A stretch of 64,000 nucleotides of DNA, taken from Hortaea werneckii (lineage: Eukaryota > Ascomycota > Dothideomycetes > Mycosphaerellales > Teratosphaeriaceae). Location: NCBI GenBank assembly GCA_037044905.1, contig JBAOKB010000179.1, positions 186,001-250,000 of the forward strand, given 5' to 3'. Below are positions 42,722 through 54,188 of this stretch, one piece after another (position 1 is the stretch's first letter; each line of letters opens with the position of its first letter). The position numbers and the translations under genes are program-made. A model generated the notes under the pieces. That model searched no databases and was not told where the DNA came from. It worked only from the letters and a program-made list of their open reading frames with translations.

Positions 42722-45233
42722 ATGGCGGCCTTAGGAGAAGACCTGCTCGGGGTGGTGAACAAGTTGCAAGACCTTGTCTTCAACACTATCGGCAACGACT
42801 CCCTTGATCTGCCCCAAATCGTAGGCCTCAAACCCGCCCACTGGCTCAGCGCCCAAGGTAGCTAACGATTTTGCCTAGGTGGTCGTAGGCTCCCAATCAT
42901 CTGGCAAATCCTCCGTGCTCGAAAACATTGTTGGCAGAGACTTCCTCCCCCGAGGCAGTGGCATCGTGACTAGAAGACCACTCATCCTCCAATTGATCAA
43001 CGTCCCGTCCACCGCCAGCGAACCTGAGGGCCATGATGCACATGTACCCCATACGCCAGCTTCCGTGGCCGGCCACGACGAGTTCGCAGAGTTCAACCAT
43101 ATCCCTGGCCGCCGTTTTTACGACTTTTCCGAAGTTCGAAGGGAGATTGAGAACGAGACCAACAGGATAGCAGGGAATAACAAAGGCATAAACCGGCAGC
43201 CGATCAACTTGAAAGTCTACTCGCCGAGCGTGCTGAGCCTGACTTTGGTTGACCTGCCCGGTCTCACCAAGGTGCCGATTGGCGATCAGCCTACGGACAT
43301 TGAGAAGCAAACCCGCACGCTTATCTCAGAGTACATTGCTAAGCCGAACAGCATCATCCTCGCTGTTTCACCTGCGAATGTCGACATAGTGAACTCAGAA
43401 GCGCTGAAGCTTGCGCGGTACGTCGATCCCGCCGGCAAGCGGACAATCGGTGTCCTCACCAAGCTGGATCTCATGGACCATGGCACCAACGCGCTTGATA
43501 TCTTGTCTGGACGTGTTTACCCTCTCAAACTCGGCTTTATTGGCGCCGTGAACAGATCACAGCAGGACATCCAGATCAACAAGCCCATGGCTGAGTCCTT
43601 AGCGGCCGAGAGAGATTTCTTCCGCATGCACCCTGCATATAGAAACATTGCGCAAAGATGTGGCACTCAATTCCTCGCGAAGACACTCAATCGGACACTC
43701 ATGGGCCACATCCGCGAACGACTGCCGGACATCAAGGCTCGTCTGAATACGCTCATGGGACAAACGCAGCAAGAACTGGCTTCTTACGGTACCGATACTT
43801 TTATTGGCAAGGAACACCGTGGCTCGCTCATCCTTCAGCTCATGACCCGCTTCGCGACTTCATTCATCTCCTCCATTGACGGAACGTCTTCTGAGATCAG
43901 CACCAAGGAGCTATGCGGTGGCGCAAGGATATACTACATCTTCAATTCAGTTTTTGGCAACTCTCTTGAAACAGTCGACCCTACACACAACCTTTCGGTT
44001 CTGGACATCCGGACAGCGATCCGCAATTCGACTGGCCCGAGACCCTCGCTTTTTGTTCCGGAGCTTGCCTTCGATCTGCTAGTGAAGCCGCAAATTAAGC
44101 TGCTAGAAGCACCTAGTCAGCGATGTGTAGAGCTTGTCTACGAGGAGCTGATCAAGATCTGCCATACATGCGGCTCAAATGAGCTCTCACGATACCCACG
44201 ACTACAAGGCAAGCTCATTGAAGTTGTCTCTGATCTCCTTCGTGAACGTCTTGGGCCGTCATCTTCGTACGTGGAGAGCCTGATCTCCATTCAGCGAGCG
44301 TACATCAACACCAACCACCCTAACTTCCTTGGCGCAGCGGCTGCAATGAGCAGTGTCATGCAGGATAAGCATGAGCGCGAGAAGAAAGCGGCAGCGGCAG
44401 ATGAAAAGAGAAAACGTGAGCAGAAGAGGCGGAAAGAGCTGAACGGCGTCAATGGCACTGAGACGCCCGAAGATGACGACGAGGAGCACCAGCAGAACAC
44501 TTTGCCGGTCAGGCAAGCGCAGAAGCCCAAAGAGAGCCGTAGCATGTCTCCGGCCATCGGACGTGACGGTCACCGATTAGGTCACGCTCCTAGCGTCTCG
44601 AACGGCGCAACCGGAGGAGGTAGCGGAAGAGACAGCTTCCTCAACTATTTCTTTGGAAAAGAATCGGGCACGACGGGCAACGCTCTTCCCGGCCAATCTC
44701 CTACAAGCACACTCCCAGGCGGCCAGCGCCACGTGAGCCAGAACATCGAACCCAGCATTGCCGCTAGCTTCCGAAGAGGCGACACGCGCCCAGCGCCGCC
44801 AGTCTCGATACAGGAACCTGAGGAGGAAACGGCAGTCGGTGCTGAAGAAGGAACCCCAGGCCTAGTGAGTGTCTTCACCAATCAATTACTGACTGGCATA
44901 CTAACCAAGACCCTCCCCCAGGACGACCCTTCAGGCCCAGCCCTCACGGAGCGGGAGGCGCTCGAGACGGAGCTCATCCGCCGCCTGATCAGCAACTACT
45001 TCAACATCGTGCGCGAGACGATCGCGGACCAGGTCCCCAAGGCCGTCATGCATCTGCTCGTCAACCATAGCAAGGACGTCGTGCAGAACCGGCTCGTGAG
45101 CGAGCTGTACCGCGAGAACCTGTTCGAGGAGCTGCTCTACGAGGACGACGCCGTCAGGCAGGAGCGCGAGAAGTGCGAGAAGTTGCTGAATACTTACCGC
45201 GAGGCGGCCAAGATTATTGGCGAAGTGCTGTAA
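42722..45233 (+). CDS. dnm1: Dynamin-related GTPase Dnm1 (mitochondrial/peroxisomal fission)
   Basis: Exons 42722-42820, 42879-44864 and 44922-45233 give 798 residues. Intron 1 is 58 bp (branch GCTAAC); intron 2 is 57 bp, in frame and so easily missed (branch ACTAAC). The GTPase motifs are G1 GSQSSGKSS (37-45), G2 Thr64, G3 DLPG (158-161) and G4 TKLD (227-230). The middle domain follows, then a Lys/Glu-rich variable insert around 500-640 containing NYFFGK, and a C-terminal GTPase effector domain from about 700. The insert and N-terminus match Dnm1/Drp1 rather than Vps1. Dnm1 assembles into spirals that divide mitochondria and peroxisomes. Confidence 0.96.
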
Positions 45234-45701
45234 GGGATGAGGTGGGAGATGAGCAGCTGTTGTTCGGTTAAGAGTGGCGTGCAGGTCAGCGTTAGGCGTC
45301 GATGGCCGAGGTTCGGGGTCGTCGCAGAAGGGATATGCCTATGTGTGTGGTGGCGTTTGGATCTCCCGCTCCATGCGATGCGGTGAAGGCGTTGTGCCGC
45401 TGTATTGTGTATATAGATGCTTTCGCGGCTCTGTATTAGGATACTGTATAAGTATACGGCTCTCTTTTCTAGGCTGATAAGCCAATCAATCTTTTGAGTG
45501 ACGTGCGGCCAATGCCGCTCGTCTGGGTTGGACAAGCTGTAGCTGCTGCATGCAGATCGCGGGGTCCAAGCTGGAGGTCTAGTAACCTGGAATAAATGCT
45601 TCGAGGTCGAGCACGCGAATTTGGTTCCTTTGCCCATATCACAAGTCCGGAGGCAGTCGTTGTCGCATAGGATCATCGTTAGATTCCACTCAAGGTCTGA
45701 G
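45234..45701. other. Intergenic region
   Basis: 468 bp between DNM1 and the PEBP gene, both on +. Nothing recognised. Confidence 0.45.
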
Positions 45702-46522
45702 ATGTTTCCAGCACTGCTAATACTAGCCTTCGTGGCCGCTGTCTTTGCTCAACAGCAAGACCAGCAGCCATTGATAAGCAAGCACAACCTCATTTCAGCG
45801 TGTGTCTATTCTTCTCTCTGGGCAATCAGAACATTCACTAACGAAATCTGCCAGTTTGAAGAAAGCAGAGATCATTCCCACCGTCCTCGACAGCTTCCAC
45901 CCCAAGCTCGCCCTCGACATTTCCTGGAAACATGCTACCGCTCACGTTGGCAACACACTCGACCCAGCCAAGCTACAAGAACAACCCAAGACCACATTGT
46001 CCGCCTTGAACCATGACGAAGTCACTAGCGAAACCAGCCCGCTCCTGCAACTGGGAAAAATGCAACTCACAATCGCGCTCACGGACCCCGACGCCCCCAG
46101 CCGCAAGAACCCAGAATGGGCGCAGGTATGCCACTGGATAGCCACTTCCCCTCCCAAACACGAGAAGACCGATGACGAGCCTTTCCACGCCGATCTTGCC
46201 ACGAAGCACCCGCATTGGAAAGATATCATGCCCTACAAGCCACCCTGTCCACCGCCGAAGACAGGCAAACATCGCTATGTCTTCGTTGTTTTAGCCCCAA
46301 TGAACGGGACGAAGGAGGAGTTAAGTCTGATCAAGCCTGCTGATAGACAGCACTGGGGTTATGAGAAGGCTGATGTGGGTCTGAGGGAGTGGGCGGATGA
46401 GATGGGGCTTGAGGTCGTCGGTAAGACTATGTGGTGCCTTTTTCGAAGGAGTGATGTGCGGTGTGAAAGCTGACGGTTGAGCAGGTGCGAATTTTGTTTA
46501 TGCGCAGAATGCGGAGCAGTGA
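45702..46522 (+). CDS. Secreted phosphatidylethanolamine-binding-like protein (PEBP)
   Basis: Exons 45702-45799, 45855-46420 and 46485-46522 give 233 residues. Introns are 55 bp (branch CTAAC) and 64 bp (branch CTGAC). The last exon supplies the family ending GANFVYAQNAEQ, which an unspliced reading replaces with an unrelated tail. A signal peptide (MFPALLILAFVAAVFAQQ) is clear. PEBP motifs include the anion-site DPDAPSRKNPEW and the later HWIATSP and KHRYVFVVLAP blocks. Relatives in yeast are Tfs1 and Ylr179c, which inhibit carboxypeptidase Y or bind lipids. A signal peptide suggests this one acts in the secretory pathway or outside the cell. Confidence 0.92.
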
Positions 46523-47048
46523 GATGAAGGGGTAGGATGCTCTGTTGAGACAGAAGTGCAGTGTATTTGATTTCGAACAGAGGCCGTGTCACGGAGTCAG
46601 CTGTCGATCTGTACATGGCCACTATAGGAGACATTGGGAGCCTGAAAAAAATTGGACTTGTATGTTCTAGGGCATCGAAAAACAGCCAATACGTAGCCAC
46701 AAGGGCCAAATTTTCTCACAGGAAAAGGAGCGACGCCTTATTTTACAGCGTGTTGATAATTTCAGCAACACTTGGTCATCCAAAGATGTCCCTTCTTTAT
46801 ACAACTTGCCGGATTCTGCGCTCCCCAAGTATGCCAATGAAGACCTGAGGACCACTCACTCCAGCGCTGTTCAGCTTGTATGACTCCTTTCGTACGAGAT
46901 AACGCCATACGTCCACTCCGGTCTTTCTCTTTTGATTTTTTACATAGAACGCACTTGAGTGCTGTTCATAAACAAGTCTCCATCTTTCCCCTCCTCCTCT
47001 GATTGATCACAGTATATCGTACACCCCAGAGCGACCAAAAATACACTC
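46523..47048. other. Convergent 3' intergenic region
   Basis: 526 bp between the PEBP and mL54 stops. Nothing recognised. Confidence 0.45.
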
Positions 47049-47799
47049 TTAAGCCTTCATAGCCTTCAGAAAGTTCTGCTCCTTGATCTTCTTCCGTCTC
47101 ATGTCCCGCATGCTCGATGTGAGCTCGCCCCGCGCCTCACCGGCTTCCAATGCGCCTTGCAGAGTGCCGTCGCCGCCCGGCAAGTCTATGCTCTGCTCGT
47201 ACATGGGGATCTTCGGAGCAAGAGCCTCCGGGTTGAGAGCCTGCTGTCTCCGCAATGCCTTGGCGGCTCTTTGTCGTACACGCTTGGATTTGGCTGTAAA
47301 ATCTCTCTGTCAGCACCGAGCTCTTCCACCTGCAGCACTACCTTCGCGTCTTGTCCACAGTTCACTTACCAAAAAGATCTCCCTCATTGAACCCCCCGGA
47401 AGCTGACGCAGCCGCTTCCTCCTTCCTCGCCAACGCCGTCCACAACCAAGCAGGATACTCCGCGTCCTCCTTCGCCACGGGATCCTGCTTGTTCTTCTCA
47501 AACGTCAAGCCCTTCAATGGCGTCCCAGCAGGGACAGAGCTAACGGGCAGCTTGGCGGCGGCTTTGCTCTGATTCCGCTGCATGGGGAGGTTTCCCTCTC
47601 GCGAAGGCTTCGGCGTTAAGGGGGTGCTGAAAGGTTGCGCGGTACCGGCCTGGGTCGTTGCTGCGGGCTTGCCATCTGGTCGGGGGTTTGTCGCGGTTGT
47701 GGTCTGGGCGGTTACGGGGGTGGAGTACCAGGCACGCTGGGACGATGGTACGGCATTGCGCGTACGGCCCAGGTGCTTGAGACAGCGTTGGCAGATCAT
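47049..47799 (-). CDS. Mitochondrial large ribosomal subunit protein mL54 (MRPL37 family)
   Basis: Exons 47799-47370 and 47293-47049 with a 76-bp intron (branch GCTGAC) give 224 residues. ATG at 47799; a longer frame upstream to 47958 is rejected. The N-terminus has a CQRCL motif and a Ser/Thr/Arg-rich mitochondrial presequence-like stretch. The conserved core is PVAKEDAEYPAWLWTAL, then GDLFGKSKRVRQRAAKALRR read as two pieces, and a C-terminal RRKKIKEQNFLKAMKA. This matches the fungal MRPL37/mL54 domain. It functions in the mitoribosome large subunit. Confidence 0.92.
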
Positions 47800-48403
47800 T
47801 TTCGGGGGTTGTTTTTGCTTTGATCTCAAGACGAGCGTTGTGCAGGTATCGCTGGCTTGAGGATGGAGGTCGTGCTCGGAGGTCACCAGCGGGAGCCCGC
47901 ACCCAATCACGCCGAGTGCGCAACAGGCAAGTTCCATTAAAAATTGATTGGAATTCATTCAGCCATAGCACCCTTTCGAACTTCTCAATCTCAATTGACT
48001 ATAAGTCCTTTTTCATCACAAGAATACTATTTAAGAATTTGCGTGCTGCCCTACGTACAGTCCATTTTACTCCGTCATCGTTCTCAGCAGCCGGCTGCAC
48101 AATGTAAAGGGGGTATAACGAGTGAGAGCACCTTTAACCTCAGAACGCCACCATCCCGTCTAAACTCCAGTGTAAGTCAATTGCTTGCGCAACTAAGTCT
48201 CCTCCCATATCTGATGTTGATGTCAAATACGCTGCGTAGACGTCATCAGGCTTCTGCCAGAACCATTGAGTCTGTTGTCCTGGCAATCAAGCCGTCCTTC
48301 GTTGTCCCATACCGTAACGCGTGCCCTCTGGGTGTCCTTTCTGTGTACGTTGATTTCATTCTTGAGTCCGAAACGCCGCCGAGTCAGTCATTCGGACGTT
48401 CAT
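47800..48403. other. Intergenic region
   Basis: 604 bp between two minus-strand genes: promoter of mL54 and 3' UTR of HAP2. Nothing recognised. Confidence 0.45.
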
Positions 48404-49408
48404 CTACCCGTCATCATCTTCGTCGTCGTCCTCGGGGCTGCTCTTGCTTCGCTTGCTTGGCGTGTCACTGTCCTTGCCAGCTTTCCTCTTGGTGCTGCCG
48501 TTGGTGAGCCCATTCTCCTTGACGTCTTTTTCGTCCTCTCCGCCACCCTCGCCTCCGCGCGCTTCCATCGCTGCGACTTCATCTGCCGTCAGGAAGCGAC
48601 CGCCAGGCCCGCGCGGCCTACGCATGGCATGATTGTGTCGAGATTCGTGCAAGTACGGTTTGCGACCCTTGGAGGTGAGGCGCAGTTGCTCTTCAAGCTT
48701 TTGGCGCGCCATTCGTCTCTTCAGTATCCGATGGAACTGTTTCGCGTTCACGTACAACGGGCTTTCCTCTGCGGTACCAGCGACCGGCGGCGCAGCATCA
48801 GGGCTACCTTGAGGTCCCTGGGGCGGTTGAGGCGGTTGCTGTTGAGGGGCAGGCGGCACGGATTGTCTCGGCGGCACGGCCTGCATGGGGGGCGGAGCCT
48901 GTTGTTGAGGAACGCCGGCGGGTGACTGTGCGACCGAATGCGACATGCGCCGCTGCGCTTGTTGCATTTGCTGAGGCGTCATCTGTTGGGCTGTGGGCAT
49001 CGGCATCTGACCTCCCATAGTAGACGAAAGGCTCATCTGATTTTGACGCGGTGATTGCGGACTCGCTCTTTGCATGCCAGATCCATCTTGCTTGACCTGC
49101 TGTATTCTCGGGGACGTCTGTGGCAGAGATTGTAAGGAGTCACCCATAGAATAGGCAGGGTAACCGCTAGCTGCTGCGGTTGCCATGGCTGCAGCTTGGG
49201 AAGGCGAAACCCCATAAGGTTGCGACATGCTATACGCCGGGTTGTATCCGGGCTGCATCATCATATGCTGACCAGCCATTTGCGGTTGCTGCTGATGCTG
49301 ACCGTAATTCGGGGGTGGTTGTGTCTGCATCACGGGACTCTGCTGTGGTTGTGGATGCGTGTGAGGATATGACGGCGGCGGCTGGTATTGGTGTTGTGCG
49401 TAATCCAT
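48404..49408 (-). CDS. hap2: CCAAT-binding factor subunit HAP2/NF-YA (HapB)
   Basis: 334 residues, single exon, ATG at 49408. The N-terminal 200 residues are Gln/Pro/Met-rich activation-type sequence. The conserved NF-YA core lies at about residues 215-280. It opens with YVNAKQFHRILKRRMARQKL (subunit interaction) and continues with KPYLHESRHNHAMRRPRGPGGRF (DNA contact), quoted here in two parts. The C-terminus is acidic and Lys-rich. It binds CCAAT boxes as a trimer with Hap3 and Hap5, and with HapX in iron and respiration control. Confidence 0.96.
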   Translation of the reverse strand: MDYAQHQYQPPPSYPHTHPQPQQSPVMQTQPPPNYGQHQQQPQMAGQHMMMQPGYNPAYSMSQPYGVSPSQAAAMATAAASGYPAYSMGDSLQSLPQTSPRIQQVKQDGSGMQRASPQSPRQNQMSLSSTMGGQMPMPTAQQMTPQQMQQAQRRMSHSVAQSPAGVPQQQAPPPMQAVPPRQSVPPAPQQQPPQPPQGPQGSPDAAPPVAGTAEESPLYVNAKQFHRILKRRMARQKLEEQLRLTSKGRKPYLHESRHNHAMRRPRGPGGRFLTADEVAAMEARGGEGGGEDEKDVKENGLTNGSTKRKAGKDSDTPSKRSKSSPEDDDEDDDG

Positions 49409-52400
49409 AATGTGCGGATTAGGAGGTAAATGGGGGTTCGGCGATTAAGCTTGTCGCACGCGCGTGGCTGTAGGTGGCAGCGCCTAGCGTGTTTTCGCAA
49501 CGTCAAGACTGTAGGTACGCGATGACATGTTAGCCTAACTTCTTAAAGCCCGAAATATGACGCGCGAGTAGGCGGACAGGGAGCGGCGCGCGTGAATGCG
49601 ACAGTGGACATGCGCCGCCCAGCTGGCTTTGGAGCGTGAGTGGCAGGCCTTTGAGCGACCAGAGCCACCTTGCAGGGGATGCACAGTAGGCCGTGGCCCC
49701 GTGTAGAACTGAGGCGGTGCACAGCGCGTCGGTGTCGACCCGTTCCAGAGGTAGTGCAGAGCGGGAGGGCGGAAGGAGATGGTATAGATGTAGGAGAAGC
49801 AAGCGTGCGTACCCAGTCACAAAGCGCGTACGACAGCGAGGCCCAAAATCGACTGGAGCACGATGAGTTAGCATTTGCGGTCCGTCGCTTTAACAGAGAG
49901 CGCTGGTGACAGCAATTGGATGATTCATGTGAAGATGACTGCGTAGCGTGTACGGGTAAGTGAGGCATTGGCGCATCACAGGGGGGCGACGGCCTGGAAG
50001 CTGCATCGAGTACCCGCTCCGCGCTCTGCCAGCGCATAGGTCGAGACGAGCCAGCGCATCACCCACAGCACTTGTGACGGTGTGAATAAGCACAGCCACA
50101 TCGCATTGATGGCAATGCGCGACACGAGCTGACAGCGGGAGGGCGCATCGAGGTGGTTATCATTGCAGATGCGCGACCGCGTCGGAGGCCGATGGCTCTG
50201 CGCCTGGGAGCTTGACCCGCCGCTGGAAGCTCTGAGGAGCCCAACAGAACGTCGCGGGGGCGAAGGCGAAGGCGGAGGTTTGGGCCGCTGTACAGATGAG
50301 GAGAGGGAGCATGTGCTTACATTCAGATGTCGCGATCTCTGTCGCATGGGTTAGCATAGGTTGCGCGTCTTGGCTCAGCATTGGTATGGCGCGACGTCAT
50401 TGCCGCGACCGCGCCGGTGTCGTGGACCAACAATGGCTGTCGCCAGGCCACCGTGGAGCTGGCAAACGACAGCGGGCGCGCAGCGACTTCGCGTCACGTT
50501 ACCAGGCTGCGATCAACGTACCTGCTCTTCATTCGCAAACGCGTCCCAGGTAAACACGCCAATCCGAGGCCGGGGTGGGAGAATGGCAGCGAACCACCGT
50601 GAAAGAGTCGCGATCGGGCTGTGATTGGTGAGGTGAGGAGCAGAAGAGATGATAGGCTGGCGGAGGGGAGAGGCGAAAGTACACTTCGAATCTGCTGGGC
50701 GCTAGCGGGATGGAAACCGCGCCGAGCGCTTGGGCCTGATGACGGGCCTGGAGAGGCCGAGGCTGGAACTTCACCAGCTGGGGAGCTGGGGCGACGGGAA
50801 GGAAACTGGGGGTGAGAATGTATCAACCGTATCGACTGTACATGCAACGGGTTGGTATGGTGTAATATAGCGTGAGACGTCGGAGAAAATCCAGGCAACC
50901 ACGGGAGCGGTCTCTACCGCCTTCTTATCCCAGAGCCACACTTGTTTTGCTTTTCTACATCACCTCCAGATACACCTTGAATGCTGAAACCGCGGAGATG
51001 GTGACACTGCACATCAGCCTCACTCAATGGCTCATAAGGCTCCGTTCATCAGGGATCGCCGCGCCTTACGCTTACGTTGGGTCCTCACGTTCCCAGCACG
51101 CGACACCCTTGCTGTGAACCGGATGATCCCCAGGTTATGGAAGAACGTGAGGGGAATGACCAGACCCAAGGCCCCTCCTGTGTCGCTACAGCATACAAAC
51201 AAGGGTTTATGAGCTGCAAACCCGGTGCATGTGAGGCTTTCGGGGAGTGGGAGTCCTCCCCAGTCGCCTTGAAAACCGGCAAGCCGGCCCCGGTTATCGT
51301 CTTTCAGGGATGTTGCGAAGCTCGGTAAGCCGGTATTGTACTCTTCCGGAGTCGGGATACTGCCTCGCGATGCGGATGAGGATGACACAGATTGAGCCTT
51401 GAAGTGGCAATCCAGTGCGAGACTCATGCAATCACGTCGGTGGCGTTGAGGCGTCCTGAGGCTATCGACGCTTCACGTCTTTGCTCTCGCCGCAGCACAA
51501 AGCAAAGACGGCCACAGCAGTATCTAAGCGGCCCTAATAGACAGCTGAAGATTGTCGCAGACATGTTCCCAACAAGCCGGCGTCCGACGCAAACCACTGC
51601 AACCGTGTCATCCGAGCCGAAGTAGCTTTGTGTAAGCGCTTGAAAGATTTCTGGGGTTGCACAAAGGAAGCCCTTGTGTACCTCGTCTAACGGAGTGCCG
51701 CCCGGAAGGTATTGTACGACTTGAGGGGGAGCCAGGCGTGCGTCAACGCACATGGCAGATGTACGGTCATTTACTCGCTTGCTGTATTGTTCTACGAGGA
51801 TCATTGCGCGGCACGACGACAAGAGTCCTCAGTGTCTTGCCCACGTTAGCAAAAGCGATGCTCTACGGTGTTTCAGCTATGCTTCGTGTGCATTAATGCT
51901 TCTACCGCAGGTTAATGGGCATGCTTCAGTCATGCAAGGGCTACTGCTCCGCTTGCGTCAAGTCTGAGACATCATGCGGCCGAGGCGTGGCTCGTAGACA
52001 CAGTAACGGCCAGCCGACATGTTGCAATGACGCGCATCAAGAATGAGGTCAGTGTATTTTCATTACCGTTTTTGTAAAATGCAGATCACTTAGTGAATCC
52101 GCGCGCCTTGAAAATTGAGGCAGGCGTACCTAGATAAGGCCCACTGCGAATGTTTCGCTGCCTGACAATGCACGAAAAGCCACTGTAGCGGCCGGCAAGC
52201 TGAGTGCACCAGGTAAAATGCTAAGCGGGAAGCAGCTCTCCATACTTGAAAAATACATACGGTGAGAACAAAGGCACCCGGGGTATCATAACGCCAACCA
52301 TTTCCCATGCCGGTACTCCAACCCGAACCAACGATCTCCGAGCACGTGCGCCGATTGCTTCGTCCATTACTGCCGATCGTATCAGATTCTTTATTGAAAA

Positions 52401-52493
52401 TCACTGGTTAAACGCCGCTCACTGCTCGCTCGCTGGACCCTCACCATTCGTGGAAAGAAGAAGAAGAAGAAGACGAAAGACTTACCTGACCGC
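49409..52493. other. Large gene-poor region
   Basis: About 3.1 kb, the largest gap in the window, between two minus-strand genes. No open frame on either strand exceeds 165 codons and none shows a domain or a consistent intron structure. A short (GAA)n run lies at 52454-52473, near the 3' end of the next gene. The first part presumably contains the HAP2 promoter. Confidence 0.45.
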
Positions 52494-54188
52494 TTAGCCA
52501 TCAAGCTGGCCAGACCCCCTCGACGAGTATGTCGCTGCGATGCACGGCTCCCCATACCGCGGCTCACTTGGCCCGGCCATTATACGCTGGGGAGCTGGTG
52601 TTCGTCGGCCCAAGTTCACCTGACGGACCGGAACAGGGAAGGTCGGCCTTGGCGTATTACCAAGTGTTGGCGTCGCTGCCCTCGCCGGCTCAACACGCTG
52701 CGGGAAGGGATTCACGCATTGCTGTGACGTTGATACTTGGTCAAGAAACTCCCGCCATTGCGTGTCCAGCTTTTCTGGTGCGCAGAGATGCTCTTCTGCT
52801 GGTCGCTTTCCGCAATCCAGGCCGCTATCGATAGCCTTTTGCCTGGTTTTCAGTAACTCCTGGACGAACATCGGTCTAGTGGTGTCAGCCAACTCCAACT
52901 CCTGCTGCGCCGATGCATCATTCGGATTGGCTTTCGCTGCCTGGATGCATCGCGCATGATAGCCCAAGAAGTCTTTGGCTGTTTCAATGCATGCTACAAA
53001 GCATGCATAAGTGCTCTTATACTCGCGCTCAGCCAGTCCCTCTACAGTCTCTGAGTGCCGATCATAGTCGACGTTAGGGGCATAAGTGTTGCAAAGAGGC
53101 TCTTTAGTTGGATAGTCTTCACCGGCGACATTGGAAGCAATGTCTTCGTCTTTGCTGGACATGTGACGGTGATTCGACGACTTCTTGTTGCACGATCGCC
53201 ACGTCTGCTGGTCCCAGGCATCGAGATTCCTCTTGTGCACTGCGAAGTCCTCCTCGATCCATCGATTGTCAAACATACCAGGATCCCGTGACAACAAAGC
53301 TATTTTGCCTGAGCGGTGCTGATGCTTCATGCCGTCGGAGGAAGAGTATGGCTGCCAGCTTTGGACTCGAGGCGCAGTGAGGATCTGTTGAACGCTCTCA
53401 CTCCGTTCGCGCGAGATGAAGCTATCGAAAGCATTTAACGCCGCTCCCCCACGAGCTCGATGAGCATTCGACGCATTGCCGGCCGCTCCTGGTCTGCTTT
53501 CTGGTTTCGGAACTCCTGCAGCTGTGGGCAAGGTATTGGTCCGGACCTCAATCGCCTCCGCCGCACACCGCCCTGGGGGATATAGTGCAGAAAGCGTCTG
53601 CGGGTCAATGATGGCGCTGAATGTCGCTTGGAGCTCACGCTTGCAAAAAGACTGGAGATGATAGACTCGGCCGCCTTGCCCCTCAATGACCTCTTTATCG
53701 GTTTTGAAAGGCTCGATTTTAAGGCCGTCGCATTTGTAAACGACTTCAACATCGCGCAAACCGCTCTCGCGCAAGTTCTGTGCGTGTTTGACCCGAGCTT
53801 CCTCCATCTTCTGGCTCAGCTTATCGATGTTCGCCTTACGAGCGGCCTCTGTTAGCCCACCCTCCCTGAGATGCTTAGCCATTGGCTTTTCTCGCCCACA
53901 GATGCCGTCGATGAGGGTACAGATCTGCGTGTCAGTCATGCTGTCGCGTATGATATGAGCGATTGGCATTGCGGACTTCTTGTCAAGTCCGAAGATGACG
54001 TTACGCAGAGAATCAAAAACAAGGTCATATCTGCGGTACGGAAGAATCTGCGATGCTGCTGTGATCAAGTCCGTGGGTGGCTTGCCGTACGGCTTCCACT
54101 GCTGGTGCTGGCGGAGGTTCGCCTCGAGTTGCGAGTGAAGGGCACTCGGGCGGCGGCGGCGCACGATCGATGCGAGGTCGGCTGGCAT
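52494..54188 (-). CDS. Hypothetical protein, unknown function
   Basis: 564 residues, single exon. The start is taken as GCCACCATGCCA at 54188; a GTG eight codons upstream was not used. No signal peptide or membrane segment. Residues about 15-205 seem structured, with LHSQLEANLRQHQQW, YRRYDLVFDSLRNVIFG and a helix rich in Lys/Glu and Arg (KANIDKLSQKMEEARVKHA). The middle is Asn/Ser/Arg-rich, and a second helical part with a Cys-rich YKSTYACFVACIETAKDF lies at about 400-420. I recognise no family. Codon use looks normal for the window. It may be a lineage-restricted fungal protein. Confidence 0.7.
   Translation of the reverse strand: MPADLASIVRRRRPSALHSQLEANLRQHQQWKPYGKPPTDLITAASQILPYRRYDLVFDSLRNVIFGLDKKSAMPIAHIIRDSMTDTQICTLIDGICGREKPMAKHLREGGLTEAARKANIDKLSQKMEEARVKHAQNLRESGLRDVEVVYKCDGLKIEPFKTDKEVIEGQGGRVYHLQSFCKRELQATFSAIIDPQTLSALYPPGRCAAEAIEVRTNTLPTAAGVPKPESRPGAAGNASNAHRARGGAALNAFDSFISRERSESVQQILTAPRVQSWQPYSSSDGMKHQHRSGKIALLSRDPGMFDNRWIEEDFAVHKRNLDAWDQQTWRSCNKKSSNHRHMSSKDEDIASNVAGEDYPTKEPLCNTYAPNVDYDRHSETVEGLAEREYKSTYACFVACIETAKDFLGYHARCIQAAKANPNDASAQQELELADTTRPMFVQELLKTRQKAIDSGLDCGKRPAEEHLCAPEKLDTQWREFLDQVSTSQQCVNPFPQRVEPARAATPTLGNTPRPTFPVPVRQVNLGRRTPAPQRIMAGPSEPRYGEPCIAATYSSRGSGQLDG

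Noticed and set aside
48266..48925. 219-codon + strand frame antisense to HAP2
   Set aside because: Shadow of the strongly conserved NF-YA coding sequence on the other strand.
51424..51822. 132-codon minus-strand frame
   Set aside because: No domain, TTG start; nearest ATG gives a shorter frame without support.
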